DNA of 64,000 bases from an uncultured Clostridia bacterium (GTDB lineage: Bacteria; Bacillota; Clostridia; Christensenellales; Borkfalkiaceae): positions 1 through 64,000 of the forward strand of contig CALVHO010000006.1 of the NCBI GenBank assembly GCA_944328445.1, in the 5' to 3' direction. A program made the position numbers and the translations under genes. Positions 44,470 through 53,844 of the stretch are shown here, piece by piece; position 1 is the first letter of the stretch, and each line of letters starts with the position of its first letter. The notes beneath the pieces were generated by a model. The model saw only the letters and a list, made by a program, of their open reading frames with translations, searched no databases and had not been told where the DNA came from.

Positions 44470-45759
44470 TCAGCGGCAAAGCCCGGCTCTGCGCAGAAGA
44501 CGCTTTTGCCGCGCCGCGCATTCGGAATAAATTTTTTCGAGCGGTTCGCCGAGGAAATAGCGGCCGCGCTCGTACACCACTTTTCCGCCCGCTATGGTCA
44601 TGAGCACGTCGCCCGTTCCCGCGCTGTACACGATGTTGCTCCGTACCCCCGCAAGCGGCTGCATGGACGGCGAGGACAGGTCGATGAGCACGACGTCTGC
44701 AAACATGCCCTCTTGCAAGACCCCGCCCGCAAAGCCGAGGGCGCGGTAGCCGTCCTCCGTCGCGGCGGCGAGCGCGTCGGCGGCGGTGACAGCGGCGGCG
44801 TCTTTGAGCGCCTCCTTTTGCAGGCAGGCGTACAGGTACATCTCGCGGAACATCGAGGCGGCGTTGTTGCTGGCGGTGCCGTCCGTGCCGAGGGCGGGCC
44901 GCATACCCGCGCGCAGCATGGACGCCACGGGCGCAACCCCAGACGCCAGCTTCAAATTGCTCGCCCCGTTCACGACGGGCGTGACGCCGCTCTGGCGCAG
45001 CAGTGCCAAGTCGTCCTTGTCGGCATAGACGCAATGCGCGGCCAGGCCGCCGTTGTCGAAATAGCCGAGCTTGTGCAAGAACTGCGGAGGGGTCAACCCG
45101 CCGTGGCGCACGGTGCAGTCGCCCACCTCTTTGAGCGTTTCCGACAGATGGATGTAGGTGGGCGCGCCCGTCTCGGCGGCGAAATCGGCCACGCGCGCAA
45201 GCAGGCTCTCCGTGCTCGTGTATTCGGCGTGGACCCCGGGAAAATAGCGAACTCTGTCTGACAGAGTACTATACAAACGGTAAAAATCCGCGATATCGGC
45301 GAGGATATCGTCCTCTTTTTCCGAATTTGAACCACAACACAGCGCAAGGCACAGGCCCGCGTTCTGCGCGGCGGCGAGCACGGCGGCGGGGTAAAAATAC
45401 ATGTCGGCAAAGCAGGTGATGCCGCCGCGCACGTATTCCGCCAGCTGCAACATCGTGCCCCAATACACGTCCTCTTCGGTCAGCCCCTCTTCGAGCGGAA
45501 AGATGCGGTCGTACAGCCAGCTTTCCAGCGTCATGTCGTCGGCGACGCCGCGGAACAGGCACATCGCCGCGTGCGCGTGCGCGTTGCAAAAGCCGCTCAT
45601 CAACAGGTTTTTGCCGCAGTCGATCGAGCGGTCGGCAACAAATCCCGCGCGCGGTTTGCCGACGGATACGATCCGCCCGTCCTCGATCAGCAGTTCGCCC
45701 TCCTCCAAGGAAGCGCGCGCCGACGGCAGCAGGCGGGCGTTGTACAGCCGCAGTTTCAT
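44470..45759 (-). CDS. Amidohydrolase, MTA/SAH deaminase-like
   Basis: A 429-residue metal-dependent deaminase of the TRZ/ATZ group. The metal site shows as NAHAHAAMCLFRG (HxH), YIHLSETLKEVGD, AAHCVYADKDDL and the Asp of ALGTDGTASNNAASMFREM. The composite domain spans both termini (LLIEDGRIVSVG and VLIDLSSPSM). The usual first His motif is NAHTH; here it reads NAHAH, which keeps the metal ligands. Close families deaminate S-adenosylhomocysteine, 5'-methylthioadenosine or adenosine, or guanine-like rings. It overlaps galU by four bases, without an obvious metabolic link. Confidence 0.88.
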   Translation of the reverse strand: MKLRLYNARLLPSARASLEEGELLIEDGRIVSVGKPRAGFVADRSIDCGKNLLMSGFCNAHAHAAMCLFRGVADDMTLESWLYDRIFPLEEGLTEEDVYWGTMLQLAEYVRGGITCFADMYFYPAAVLAAAQNAGLCLALCCGSNSEKEDDILADIADFYRLYSTLSDRVRYFPGVHAEYTSTESLLARVADFAAETGAPTYIHLSETLKEVGDCTVRHGGLTPPQFLHKLGYFDNGGLAAHCVYADKDDLALLRQSGVTPVVNGASNLKLASGVAPVASMLRAGMRPALGTDGTASNNAASMFREMYLYACLQKEALKDAAAVTAADALAAATEDGYRALGFAGGVLQEGMFADVVLIDLSSPSMQPLAGVRSNIVYSAGTGDVLMTIAGGKVVYERGRYFLGEPLEKIYSECAARQKRLLRRAGLCR

Positions 45760-46655
45760 GCCTTGTCCCTTTTCAGCTTATCGGCAAGCTCCAACAGATA
45801 GCCGCGGAAGGGCGCGGCGAGCGACTCGTCGCGCAGGGCGTATTCGACGTTGGCCTGCAAAAATTCCAGCTTGTTGCCCGCGTCGTACCGCTTGCCGTCG
45901 AAGCGGCAGCCCATGAGCCTGCCCTCGCGCGCCAGCGCCTGCAAGGCGTCAGTGAAATAGACCTCCCCCGACGGCGAGGGCGGCGTGCGGCGGATGATGT
46001 CGTAGATGTCGCTCTCCACCACGTAGCGGCCGATGACGGCGTCGTTGGAAAATTTCTGCTCCACCTTCGGCTTTTCGACGATCTTGTCGATGCGGCAAAG
46101 ACTTCCCTGCCGCGCCGAGGCCGAAATGTTGGCGTATTTGGGAACGTCGCCGTCGGATACCTCCATCACCGCCACGGTGGGAAGGCCGGTGCGTTCATAG
46201 CAATCGATGAGCTGACCGATGCCCGTGGGCTTCCCCTCTTCGGTATGGATGACGTCGTCTCCGAGAAGGATGGCGAAGGGATCCCCGCCCGTGAATGCCT
46301 CGGCGTAGAGCACGGCGTCGGCAAAACCGACGGGGTGCTTCTGCCGCACGAAATAGAGGTTGGCCAAGGACTCCATGCGGCGGGACATCTGCAAATATTC
46401 GCTCTTGCCCTCCCGTTCGAGCAGGTCGTCCAGCTCGGGGGTATAGTCAAAGAAATCTTCGAGGATGCGCTTGTTGCGGCCCGTGATCACGAGGATGTCG
46501 CGGATGCCCGCGGCGACGGCCTCCTCCACGATGTAAAGGAGCGTCGGCTTGTCGACGATGGGCAGCATCTCTTTGCAGACCGATTTGGTCACGGGCAGGA
46601 AACGGGTGCCGAACCCCGCGGCGGGGATCACGGCCTTGGTGATCTTTTTAGGCAA
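45756..46655 (-). CDS. galU: UTP-glucose-1-phosphate uridylyltransferase
   Basis: GalU makes UDP-glucose for envelope polysaccharides and glycolipids. The 299-residue protein has AVIPAAGFGTRFLPVTKSVCKEMLPI, VDKPTLLYIVEEAVAAGI, LGDDVIHTEEGKP and the KIVEKPK region, all standard. The start is a TTG at 46655, fixed by AGGAGGT; an ATG five bases earlier is out of frame. A GGGC hairpin lies just before the ribosome site. Confidence 0.95.
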   Translation of the reverse strand: MPKKITKAVIPAAGFGTRFLPVTKSVCKEMLPIVDKPTLLYIVEEAVAAGIRDILVITGRNKRILEDFFDYTPELDDLLEREGKSEYLQMSRRMESLANLYFVRQKHPVGFADAVLYAEAFTGGDPFAILLGDDVIHTEEGKPTGIGQLIDCYERTGLPTVAVMEVSDGDVPKYANISASARQGSLCRIDKIVEKPKVEQKFSNDAVIGRYVVESDIYDIIRRTPPSPSGEVYFTDALQALAREGRLMGCRFDGKRYDAGNKLEFLQANVEYALRDESLAAPFRGYLLELADKLKRDKA

Positions 46656-46793
46656 AGCATACCTCCTCTGCCCGGCCCAAAGAGGCGGGCAGGCTTTTTT
46701 CAGTGTGTGCAGACGGCCGCGCGTTCATGCCGCGGATGCGTGCACAGGCAAAAAGTGCAGACATGCGCGGGCACGCACCGCACGGAACACGCA

Positions 46794-47249
46794 TCAGAGC
46801 GAGGAGCCGAACTTCTTTTCGATGGCGGCGATCTTGTCGACGCGGCGCTGATGCCGCCCGCCCTCGAACGCGGTGTTCAAAAAGGTATCGACGATCTCCA
46901 ACATCAGCCCGTCGCCGATGACCTTCTGCCCGAAGGCGATCATGTTCGCGTCGTTGTGCAGGCGGGTGTATTTGGCCGAATAGGTGTCGTGGCAGTGCGC
47001 GCAGCGGATGCCGGGCACCTTGTTGGCGGCGATGGAGATGCCGATGCCCGTGCTGCAAATGAGGATGCCGCGCTCGCACTCGCCGCGCGCCACGGCCTCG
47101 GCCGCGGGCAGGGCAAAGTCGGGATAGTCGCACGAATCGGGCGTGTTCGTCCCGAAGTCGACGACTTCGTGACCCAGCCCGCGCAGGTGCGCCAGCAGGA
47201 CGCCTTTGAGCGTGAGCCCGCCGTGATCGCAGGCGATGGCAAGTTTCAT
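46794..47249 (-). CDS. rpiB: Ribose-5-phosphate isomerase B
   Basis: RpiB interconverts ribose 5-phosphate and ribulose 5-phosphate in the pentose phosphate pathway. The 151-residue protein begins MKLAIACDHGGLTLKG and has DYPDFALPAAEAVARGE, the active-site GILICSTGIGISIAANKVPGIRCA (catalytic Cys) and NDANMIAFGQKVIG. GGGGGAT precedes the ATG. It follows ywlE and sua5 as in Bacillus, where the homologue is ywlF. Confidence 0.95.
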   Translation of the reverse strand: MKLAIACDHGGLTLKGVLLAHLRGLGHEVVDFGTNTPDSCDYPDFALPAAEAVARGECERGILICSTGIGISIAANKVPGIRCAHCHDTYSAKYTRLHNDANMIAFGQKVIGDGLMLEIVDTFLNTAFEGGRHQRRVDKIAAIEKKFGSSL

Positions 47250-47267
47250 AGGAAGATCCCCCTTGTT

Positions 47268-47318
47268 TGATTTCTTTTTTATAAAGCCGCGTATGATTTC
47301 TTTTTTTACAAAGCCGCC
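47268..47318. repeat. Imperfect tandem repeat, two units
   Basis: Two copies of about 24 bases (unit 1 47268-47291, unit 2 47294-47317) share TGATTTCTTTTTT, then TAYAAAGCCGC. They lie between ywlE and rpiB, upstream of the rpiB ribosome site. They look like a local duplication in the leader. Confidence 0.7.
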
Positions 47319-47331
47319 GCGTGCGGCCCTT

Positions 47332-47802
47332 TTAGGGCCTCGATTTCGGCGGCGGGTCTGTCTGCGGAAAATACTTTCCGATGATGGCGGAGGCGGCGCG
47401 CTCCAAGAGGCGCGCGGTGGCGCGGTAGACTTCGATCCCCTGCCCGTACGGGTCGGGGACTTCAAACCCCGCTATCTCGGAAATGCTGTGCACGTTCTCG
47501 AAAGCGTTCAAAAGTTCCTTCTGCCCGTCCGTCATGCAGACGACGAGAAAGCTGTTCTCGATCATCTTGTGTTTGAGCTGGCGGGGATGGAATTTGGAAA
47601 AGTCGATCCCGCGCTCCCGCAGGCACGCGGCGCTGTTTTCATGAATGAAAGAGCCTTCCTGCACGAAGATGCCCGCCGAGGCCGCGTCGACGAACTTGAT
47701 CTTGCGCCGCTTGATCTCGGCGCGGAAGATCGCCTCGGCCATCGGGCTGCGGCAGGTGTTTCCCGTACAGACGAAGAGAACTTTTTTGCGCTTCATGGTC
47801 AT
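47332..47802 (-). CDS. ywlE: Low-molecular-weight phosphatase, probable protein-arginine phosphatase
   Basis: A 156-residue phosphatase of the LMW-PTP fold. The P-loop is VCTGNTCRSP with the nucleophile Cys12 and Arg18; the general acid is Asp in VPDPYG. The residue after Asn in the loop is Thr16; in B. subtilis YwlE the equivalent Thr11 gives specificity for phosphoarginine instead of phosphotyrosine, so an arginine phosphatase is likely. The partner kinase McsB is not in the window. It overlaps the end of sua5 by four bases, and the order sua5-ywlE-rpiB is the Bacillus one. Confidence 0.88.
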   Translation of the reverse strand: MTMKRKKVLFVCTGNTCRSPMAEAIFRAEIKRRKIKFVDAASAGIFVQEGSFIHENSAACLRERGIDFSKFHPRQLKHKMIENSFLVVCMTDGQKELLNAFENVHSISEIAGFEVPDPYGQGIEVYRATARLLERAASAIIGKYFPQTDPPPKSRP

Positions 47803-48794
47803 TCCCCCGCGCAGGCCTTGCCCAGCCTGTTCTGCACGCCCGCCATGATGCCGTCCTCCTCCTTCGGCCGGACGGCGACGAGCGCGTCGGCAACGGTCTC
47901 GGCGCGGCGCAAAAGGATGTAGAGATTGGCCGCCATCTCGGCGGGCGTCTTCCCCAGATCCAGGACCGAGCCCGCGGGGAAGCAGGGCGCCGCGGCGCTC
48001 TCGCAGAGCACGCAGGCCCGCAGCCCAGCCGCGCGCAGCTGCCGCAATTTTTCCGCGGCCTCCGCCGTGCGGTCCGCCTCGAACAGGTACGTCTTGCAGG
48101 CGGGCGCGTAGTGCTTGTATTTCATGCCGGGCGAACGCACCTGCTCCCCCGCCTTGGGGACATACAGGCCGCAGTCCCCGACGGTTTCGGCGATCTGCTC
48201 GCGCGAGACGAGCCCCTCGCGCAGGATGACGGGGATCTCCCCCGTCACGTCGCAGACGGTGCTCTCGATCCCGCCCTCGCAGGCGCCGCCATCCAGGATC
48301 AGCGGGATGCGGCCGTTCAGGTCGGCAAAGACATGCTCCGCCGTCACGGGGCTGACGTGTTTGGATACGTTGGCCGAGGGCGCCGCGACGGGCATGTCCG
48401 TATAGCGCAAAAAGCGCTGCGCGCCCGGATGTGCAGGCACGCGCACGGCCAGCGTCTGCAACCCGCAGGAGACTACGCCGCTCACCGCGCCGCGGCTGCT
48501 GTACACCATCGTCAGCGGCCCCGGCAAAAAGCGTTCGCGCAGCTTCGCCGCATACGGGCGATCGTCAAAGACGAGGCGCCCGAGGTCGTAATCTTTGTGC
48601 ACGTGCACGATCAGCGGGTTGTCGGCGGGGCGGCCCTTCACGGCATAGATGGCCCGCACGGCGTCATCGCGGCGGGCGTCTCCGCCGAGGCCGTACACCG
48701 TTTCGGTCGGGAAGGCCACGACGCCTCCCCCTTCCAGCACCGCCTTGGCCTCGGCCAGGGAATCCTCGCCGATGGGCCGTATGCGCGTCTCCAT
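47799..48794 (-). CDS. L-threonylcarbamoyladenylate synthase (Sua5 type)
   Basis: Makes threonylcarbamoyl-AMP, the first step to t6A37 in ANN-reading tRNAs. The 331-residue protein has the N-terminal YrdC domain (GGGVVAFPTETVYGLGGDA, YAVKGRPADNPLIVHV, LPGPLTMV, VRVPAHP, PVAAPSANVSKHVSPVTAEHV) and, after about residue 215, a linker with SPGMKYKHYAPAC leading to the Sua5 C-terminal domain. It is thus the two-domain Sua5 rather than the one-domain TsaC. It starts just after dnaB. Confidence 0.94.
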   Translation of the reverse strand: METRIRPIGEDSLAEAKAVLEGGGVVAFPTETVYGLGGDARRDDAVRAIYAVKGRPADNPLIVHVHKDYDLGRLVFDDRPYAAKLRERFLPGPLTMVYSSRGAVSGVVSCGLQTLAVRVPAHPGAQRFLRYTDMPVAAPSANVSKHVSPVTAEHVFADLNGRIPLILDGGACEGGIESTVCDVTGEIPVILREGLVSREQIAETVGDCGLYVPKAGEQVRSPGMKYKHYAPACKTYLFEADRTAEAAEKLRQLRAAGLRACVLCESAAAPCFPAGSVLDLGKTPAEMAANLYILLRRAETVADALVAVRPKEEDGIMAGVQNRLGKACAGE

Positions 48795-48797
48795 GGC

Positions 48798-50321
48798 CTA
48801 CTCCTCCCCCGCGGGGCCGCCGAAGTCTGCGCCTTCTTCACCGAAGTCCGCGCCTTCCTCGCCAAAATCCGCGCCTTCCTCGCCGAAATCCGCGCCTTCG
48901 GGCGCCGCAAACGCCTCGGGCGGCTCCAACTCGTCCAAATCGTCCCCGCGCTCGGGCGGTGCCTCGGGCAGGTCGGCCATCGGCGGGTTCACGTAGCGCA
49001 CCTGGTCGCCGCGGAAACGCAGCTTCACGCGGCCGAGCTCGCCGTTGCGGTGCTTGGCGATGATCAGGTCGGCCATGTCCTTTTGCAGCTTTTTGTTCTT
49101 GATCTCTTCCTCCGACAAGCCGATGTCCGGCCTATGGATGAACATGACGATGTCCGCGTCCTGCTCGATGGCGCCCGATTCGCGCAGGTCGGACAGCTGC
49201 GGCTCCTCGGAATTGGCGATACGGCGCAGCTGCGACAGCGCCAAAACGGGCACATCGAGCTCCTTGGCCATGATCTTCAAGCTGCGGGTGATGGAGGAGA
49301 TCTCCTGCTGCCTGTTCTCTTCCCGCCGCTTTTCACCGCTGCGCATGAGCTGTATGTAGTCGATCATGACCAGATCCAGCCCCTCTTTGCGCGCTTTGAG
49401 ACGGCGGCATTTGGACAAGATCTCGGCGGGCGTGATCTGCGAAGAATCGTCGATGTAGATGCGCGCCTTTTTCAAAGCCGAACTCGCCGCCCACAATTTT
49501 TTCCATTCGCTGTGCGTGAGCTTGCCGGCCATGGCCTGCGACATGCTGACCCTGGCATGCGAGCAAAGGAGCCTCTGCGCCAGCTGGATGCGCGGCATCT
49601 CCAAGGAGAAGACGGCGCACACGCGGTCGTCGGCGAGGGCGGCGTGCTCGATGATGTTCATGCCGATGGTCGTCTTGCCGACGCCGGGGCGGGCGGCAAG
49701 CACGATGAAGTCGGATTTTTGCAAACCGTTCGTGATGCGGTCGAGCTTGGTAAAGCCCGTGTTGACGCCGCGCAGGGCGTCCTTATCGCGGGAAATGACC
49801 TCGAATTTGTGCAAAACGCTGTCGTATGCGCCGTCTTCCCGCATATCCACGAGGGCGGACGTGTCCGACTTTTTGGAGATGTCGAACACGAGCTTTTCGG
49901 CATAGGCGACGCTGTCCTCTGCGTCGGCTCCGGTCAGGGAATTTTCAATGATGCTCTGCGAGGCGCGGATCAGGCGGCGGTTGATGCTGTCGCGGCGGAC
50001 GATCTCCAAATAGGAGCGGTAATTGGCCGCCGACGGCATGGCCTGCGCCAGCTCGGTGATGTATTTGAGCCCGCCCGCCTTTTCCAGCGAATTTTCGTTT
50101 TCGAGCTCGTCGGCCAGCGTGACGAGGTCGACAGGCTTCCTGTCGTTGAACACGACTTTCATCGCCCCGAGGATGAGGCGGTGCGATTCCTGGTAAAAAT
50201 CGTCCTCGGACAGGGTGTCGAGGATGTCGGTCTGGATCTCGTTGTCGAGCATCAGGCAGCCCAAAAGGGCCTGCTCGGCTTCGAGATTGTTGGGCATCGC
50301 GTTGATCTTTCCTTTCGGCAT
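48798..50321 (-). CDS. dnaB: Replicative DNA helicase DnaB
   Basis: DnaB is the hexameric fork helicase. The 507-residue product has the N-terminal domain (NNLEAEQALLGCLMLDNEIQ), linker, and RecA-type core with Walker A ARPGVGKTTIGMNI, Walker B LVMIDYIQLM, and the SQLRRIANSE and HRPDIG motifs. The last 50 residues form an acidic tail with a near-perfect sevenfold-residue tandem repeat, EGADFGE, in four copies. No intein is present. The ATG at 50321 follows AAGGAAG. It is an unusual neighbour for sua5, and rplI is not beside it. Confidence 0.96.
   Translation of the reverse strand: MPKGKINAMPNNLEAEQALLGCLMLDNEIQTDILDTLSEDDFYQESHRLILGAMKVVFNDRKPVDLVTLADELENENSLEKAGGLKYITELAQAMPSAANYRSYLEIVRRDSINRRLIRASQSIIENSLTGADAEDSVAYAEKLVFDISKKSDTSALVDMREDGAYDSVLHKFEVISRDKDALRGVNTGFTKLDRITNGLQKSDFIVLAARPGVGKTTIGMNIIEHAALADDRVCAVFSLEMPRIQLAQRLLCSHARVSMSQAMAGKLTHSEWKKLWAASSALKKARIYIDDSSQITPAEILSKCRRLKARKEGLDLVMIDYIQLMRSGEKRREENRQQEISSITRSLKIMAKELDVPVLALSQLRRIANSEEPQLSDLRESGAIEQDADIVMFIHRPDIGLSEEEIKNKKLQKDMADLIIAKHRNGELGRVKLRFRGDQVRYVNPPMADLPEAPPERGDDLDELEPPEAFAAPEGADFGEEGADFGEEGADFGEEGADFGGPAGEE
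48830..48900. repeat. 21-base tandem repeat encoding EGADFGE
   Basis: Just over three 21-base units (with a partial fourth) differing only at single silent positions, located in the dnaB 3' end. They encode the acidic heptad EGADFGE in register with the reading frame, so copy-number changes would stay in frame. Confidence 0.85.
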
Positions 50322-50357
50322 GGCAATCACTTCCTTCGCATGCGGCGCTCGGCCTTG

Positions 50358-52133
50358 TCAGAACAGCATCCCTTCCAGCGCCGCGAGCGTCTCGTCGAAG
50401 GAGCGCAGCGCCGCTTCAAAGGGCTCTTTGCCGGTCAGGTCCACGCCCGCGATCTTCAAAAGCTCCACGGGGCCGTCGCTGCCGCCGGACGACAAAAACG
50501 CCTTGTAGTCGCGCACGGCCGCCTCCCCTTCGCGCAGGATGCGGTCGGCGATGGCGACGGCGCTGACGATGCCCGTCGCGTATTTGTAGACGTAGAACGG
50601 GGTGTAAAAATGCGGGATGCGGGACCATTCGTAGGCGATCTGTTCATCGTGCACGACGGCGCCGCCGTAATATTGCTTGTTCAGTTCCAGGTAGAGCGAA
50701 CACAGCCCGTCGGCGGTGAGCGCCTCGCCGCGCTCGGCCATGGCGTGCGCGCGGCTTTCAAATTCGGCGAACATCGTCTGGCGGTGCAGCGTCGTGCGGA
50801 CGGTGTCCAGAAAATAATTGAGCAGGTATTTCTTCGTCTTCGCGTCTTCGCTCTGCGCCAGGATGTGCCGCAGCAACAGCACTTCGTTGACGGTGCTGGC
50901 CACCTCGGCCACAAAGATGCGGTAATCGGCCGTGGGATAGGGCTGCGCGGCGTTGGAATACCACGTGTGCAGCGAATGCCCCATCTCGTGGGCGATGGTG
51001 AACACGTCGTGCGTGGTCGGGCGGTAATTCAATAGGACGTACGGATGCAGGCCGTACACGCCCGTGCTGTATGCGCCGCTGCGCTTGCCCGCCGTCTCGC
51101 ACACGTCCACCCAGCCCTCGGCAAAGCCCTTGCGCAGCAGGGCGCCATACTCCTCCCCCAACGGGGCAAGGCCCTTCACCACGAGGTCGCAGGCCTCTTC
51201 GTAGCCGAGTTTGAGTTCCGCGTCGGGCACGAGGGGCACGTAGAGGTCGTACATGTGCATCTCGTCCAGGCCCAGCGCCCGCTTGCGCAGGGCCATGTAG
51301 CGGTGCATGGAAGGCAGGTGCTCGTGCACCGCGCCGATGAGGTTTTCGTATACGCAGGCAGGGACGTCCTCCCCGTCCAGCGCGCCCTCCAAACAGGAAG
51401 CGTACCCGCGCGCCCGCGACAGGAATACGTCCTTTTTCACGTTCCCGTCGTAGACGGCGGCGAGCGTGTTGTTCAGGCCGATGTAAGCTTGGTAATAGCG
51501 CTCGAAGGCGCGGCGGCGCAGCGCGCGGTCCTCCCCGTGCAGCAGCTCGCCGTAAATGCCGTGCGTGAGGGCGATGGTGCCGCCCTTGCCGTCATCCACC
51601 TCACCCAAGGCGATGTCGGCATTGTCGATCATGGAAAAGATGTTTTGGAACTGCCCGTACACCTCCCCGCCCGCGGCGAGCAGGCGCTCCTCAGCGGCCG
51701 AAAGGATGTGCGGCTTCTGGCGGATGAGGCAGCGGAAATAATAGCCGTACGGCGCCAGGCGCGGATCGGCCGCCAGCGCGCGCAGCTCGCCCTCGTCCAG
51801 CGCGGAGAGCTCGGGCTCGACGAAGGCCGTTTCCGCGGAATAGCGCACGTACAGCGCCATCGCGCGCGACTGCATGGCCGTGTATTTTCCGTCGCGGGTG
51901 TCCTCGTCGTGCTTCATGTGCGCGTACAGGTACAGCCGTTCGAGCGCCCTGCCGGCCCGCTCCTGCGCGTCAAAGAGGGCGCGCACGGCGGAAGGGTCGC
52001 CGAGCTTGCCCGCAAAGTGCGAAAAATCGAGGTACGTCCCCGCTTTTTCGTAACCAAGCTCCCAGGCCTCGTCCGACGGGAAGATGTCCTCGGTGTGCCA
52101 CTTGTATTTCGCTTCGACTTCCTTTCTTTCCAT
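50358..52133 (-). CDS. pepF: Oligoendopeptidase F
   Basis: A 591-residue cytoplasmic zinc peptidase of the M3 family that cuts oligopeptides. The zinc motif is H382-E383-H386 in FTIAHEMGHSLHTW, with the third ligand Glu in FVAEVASTVNEVLL. The N-terminal region starts YKWHTEDIFPSDEAWEL, typical of PepF; other landmarks are IPHFYTPFYVYKYATG near the C terminus. The ATG at 52133 is used although a longer frame is open. Length matches the family. Confidence 0.95.
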   Translation of the reverse strand: MERKEVEAKYKWHTEDIFPSDEAWELGYEKAGTYLDFSHFAGKLGDPSAVRALFDAQERAGRALERLYLYAHMKHDEDTRDGKYTAMQSRAMALYVRYSAETAFVEPELSALDEGELRALAADPRLAPYGYYFRCLIRQKPHILSAAEERLLAAGGEVYGQFQNIFSMIDNADIALGEVDDGKGGTIALTHGIYGELLHGEDRALRRRAFERYYQAYIGLNNTLAAVYDGNVKKDVFLSRARGYASCLEGALDGEDVPACVYENLIGAVHEHLPSMHRYMALRKRALGLDEMHMYDLYVPLVPDAELKLGYEEACDLVVKGLAPLGEEYGALLRKGFAEGWVDVCETAGKRSGAYSTGVYGLHPYVLLNYRPTTHDVFTIAHEMGHSLHTWYSNAAQPYPTADYRIFVAEVASTVNEVLLLRHILAQSEDAKTKKYLLNYFLDTVRTTLHRQTMFAEFESRAHAMAERGEALTADGLCSLYLELNKQYYGGAVVHDEQIAYEWSRIPHFYTPFYVYKYATGIVSAVAIADRILREGEAAVRDYKAFLSSGGSDGPVELLKIAGVDLTGKEPFEAALRSFDETLAALEGMLF

Positions 52134-52206
52134 ACGTCTCCGTGAACGCGCCCGCGTACAGGCGCGCGGGCAGCGGCGCGGCCGCCCGAAAAGCGCGCGG
52201 CCGCGA

Positions 52207-53562
52207 TCAGTTTTTGTTGCTGTGGATGGGTGCGGGGATGCGCCCGCCGCGGCGCACGAAGCGCGAACTGTCCGTGCGGTTGACGGGCATGATGGGCGCG
52301 CGCCCCAACAGGCCGCCGAATTCCACGCTTTCCCCCACACCCTTGCCCGGCACGGGGATGACGCGCACGGCCGTCGTCTTGTTGTTGATGGTGCCGATGG
52401 CCGCCTCGTCGGCGATGATGGCGGAGATGGTCTCGGCAGGAGTGTCCCCCGGGATGGCGATCATGTCCAGCCCCACCGAGCAGACGGCCGTCATGGCTTC
52501 GAGCTTGTCGATGTTCAATAACCCCTTGTCGGCGGCTTCGATCATGCCGATGTCCTCGCTGACGGGGATGAAGGCGCCCGAAAGCCCGCCCACGTGCGAA
52601 CTGGCCATCACGCCGCCCTTTTTGACGGCGTCGTTGAGCATGGCCAGCGCGGCCGTGGTGCCGTGCCCGCCCACGCATTCGAGGCCGAGCTCTTCGAGGA
52701 TGTGCGCCACCGAATCCCCCATCACAGGCGTGGGCGCCAGGGATAGGTCGACGATGCCGAACTCCGCGCCCAGGCGCGCGGCAGCCTCCTTGGCGATGAG
52801 CTGGCCCGCGCGGGTGATCTTGAAGGCGGTGCGCTTGATCATCTCGGCGCAGTCGTTCAGGTTGGCGTCGGGGATATTTTCGAGCGCGTGCTTGACCACG
52901 CCCGGGCCCGAAACGCCGACGTTGATCACGGTGCCGCTCTCCCCCACGCCGTGGAAGGCGCCCGCCATGAAGGGGTTGTCCTCCACGGCGTTGGCAAAGA
53001 CGACGAGCTTGGCGCAGCCGAGGCCATCCTTGTCGCGGGTGGCTTCGGCCGTGCGCTTGACGATCTCTCCCATCGCCCGCACGGCGTCCATATTGATGCC
53101 CGATTTGGAGGAGGCGACGTTGACCGACGAGCAGACGCGCTCCGTCGAGGCGAGCAGCTCGGGGATGCTCTCCAAGAATATTTTTTCGTAGTCGGCGGTG
53201 CCTTTATGCACGAGGGCGGAATACCCGCCCAAAAAGTCGATGCCGAGCTCTTTGGCGGCGGCGTCGAGGGCGCGGCCGACGAGGGGCGCGCCTTCGGGGA
53301 AGGCCGCGCAGACGAGGCTGACGGGCGTGACCGAGACGCGCTTGTTGACGATGGGGATGCCGAATTCGCCCGAAAGCTGCCCCGCCACCTTGACGATGTT
53401 TTCCGCCTTGCGGCAGACGGTATCGTGCACGGCCTGCGCCGTTTCGCGCGCGGTGGCGCGCACGCACGGCAAAAGGGAGATCCCCATCGTGATCGTGCGG
53501 ATGTCGAGATGCTCGCGCTCGATCATGTCGATGGTTTCCAGAACGTCGAATTTGTTGAACAT
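52207..53562 (-). CDS. UPF0210 (PFL family) protein
   Basis: A 451-residue protein of the UPF0210/DUF711 family, structurally related to pyruvate-formate-lyase-type barrels; its reaction is unknown. Landmarks are [15 protein letters not shown] at the N terminus, [59 protein letters not shown] and [11 protein letters not shown]. It follows the ACT-domain gene by 11 bases, the conserved partnership in Bacillota. Confidence 0.93.
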   Translation of the reverse strand: MFNKFDVLETIDMIEREHLDIRTITMGISLLPCVRATARETAQAVHDTVCRKAENIVKVAGQLSGEFGIPIVNKRVSVTPVSLVCAAFPEGAPLVGRALDAAAKELGIDFLGGYSALVHKGTADYEKIFLESIPELLASTERVCSSVNVASSKSGINMDAVRAMGEIVKRTAEATRDKDGLGCAKLVVFANAVEDNPFMAGAFHGVGESGTVINVGVSGPGVVKHALENIPDANLNDCAEMIKRTAFKITRAGQLIAKEAAARLGAEFGIVDLSLAPTPVMGDSVAHILEELGLECVGGHGTTAALAMLNDAVKKGGVMASSHVGGLSGAFIPVSEDIGMIEAADKGLLNIDKLEAMTAVCSVGLDMIAIPGDTPAETISAIIADEAAIGTINNKTTAVRVIPVPGKGVGESVEFGGLLGRAPIMPVNRTDSSRFVRRGGRIPAPIHSNKN

Positions 53563-53573
53563 GGCGGCCCCGC

Positions 53574-53843
53574 TCAGATGTTGTGCATGGCGTTGAAGAT
53601 CGCCTCGTGCTGCAAACGGATGCTCATGCCGATCTCTTTGCCCAGCTCTTCGCATTGGCGGGCGAGCTCGGAGAGCTCCTCGGTCATGCCGCTGATGTCC
53701 ACGAGCATGATCATGGCGAAATATTCCTGCAAAATGGTCTGGCTGATGTCTTCCACATTCACGCCCTTTTCCGCCAGGAACGAACTGACCTTGGCGATGA
53801 TGCCCTTTTTGTCCTTGCCTGTGACCGTGACGACTGCGCGCAT
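53574..53843 (-). CDS. ACT-domain protein (UPF0237)
   Basis: An 89-residue single ACT domain of the UPF0237 family ([34 protein letters not shown]), which binds amino acids or related ligands as a regulator. Its gene is almost always next to UPF0210, as here, so it may regulate or bind that protein; the ligand is not known. It begins just after the two-helix membrane protein gene stops. Confidence 0.92.
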   Translation of the reverse strand: MRAVVTVTGKDKKGIIAKVSSFLAEKGVNVEDISQTILQEYFAMIMLVDISGMTEELSELARQCEELGKEIGMSIRLQHEAIFNAMHNI

Positions 53844-53844
53844 A

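Noticed and set aside
46655-46660. ATG at 46660 as the galU start
   Set aside because: It is out of frame with galU; the in-frame TTG at 46655 fits the ribosome site and the conserved N terminus.
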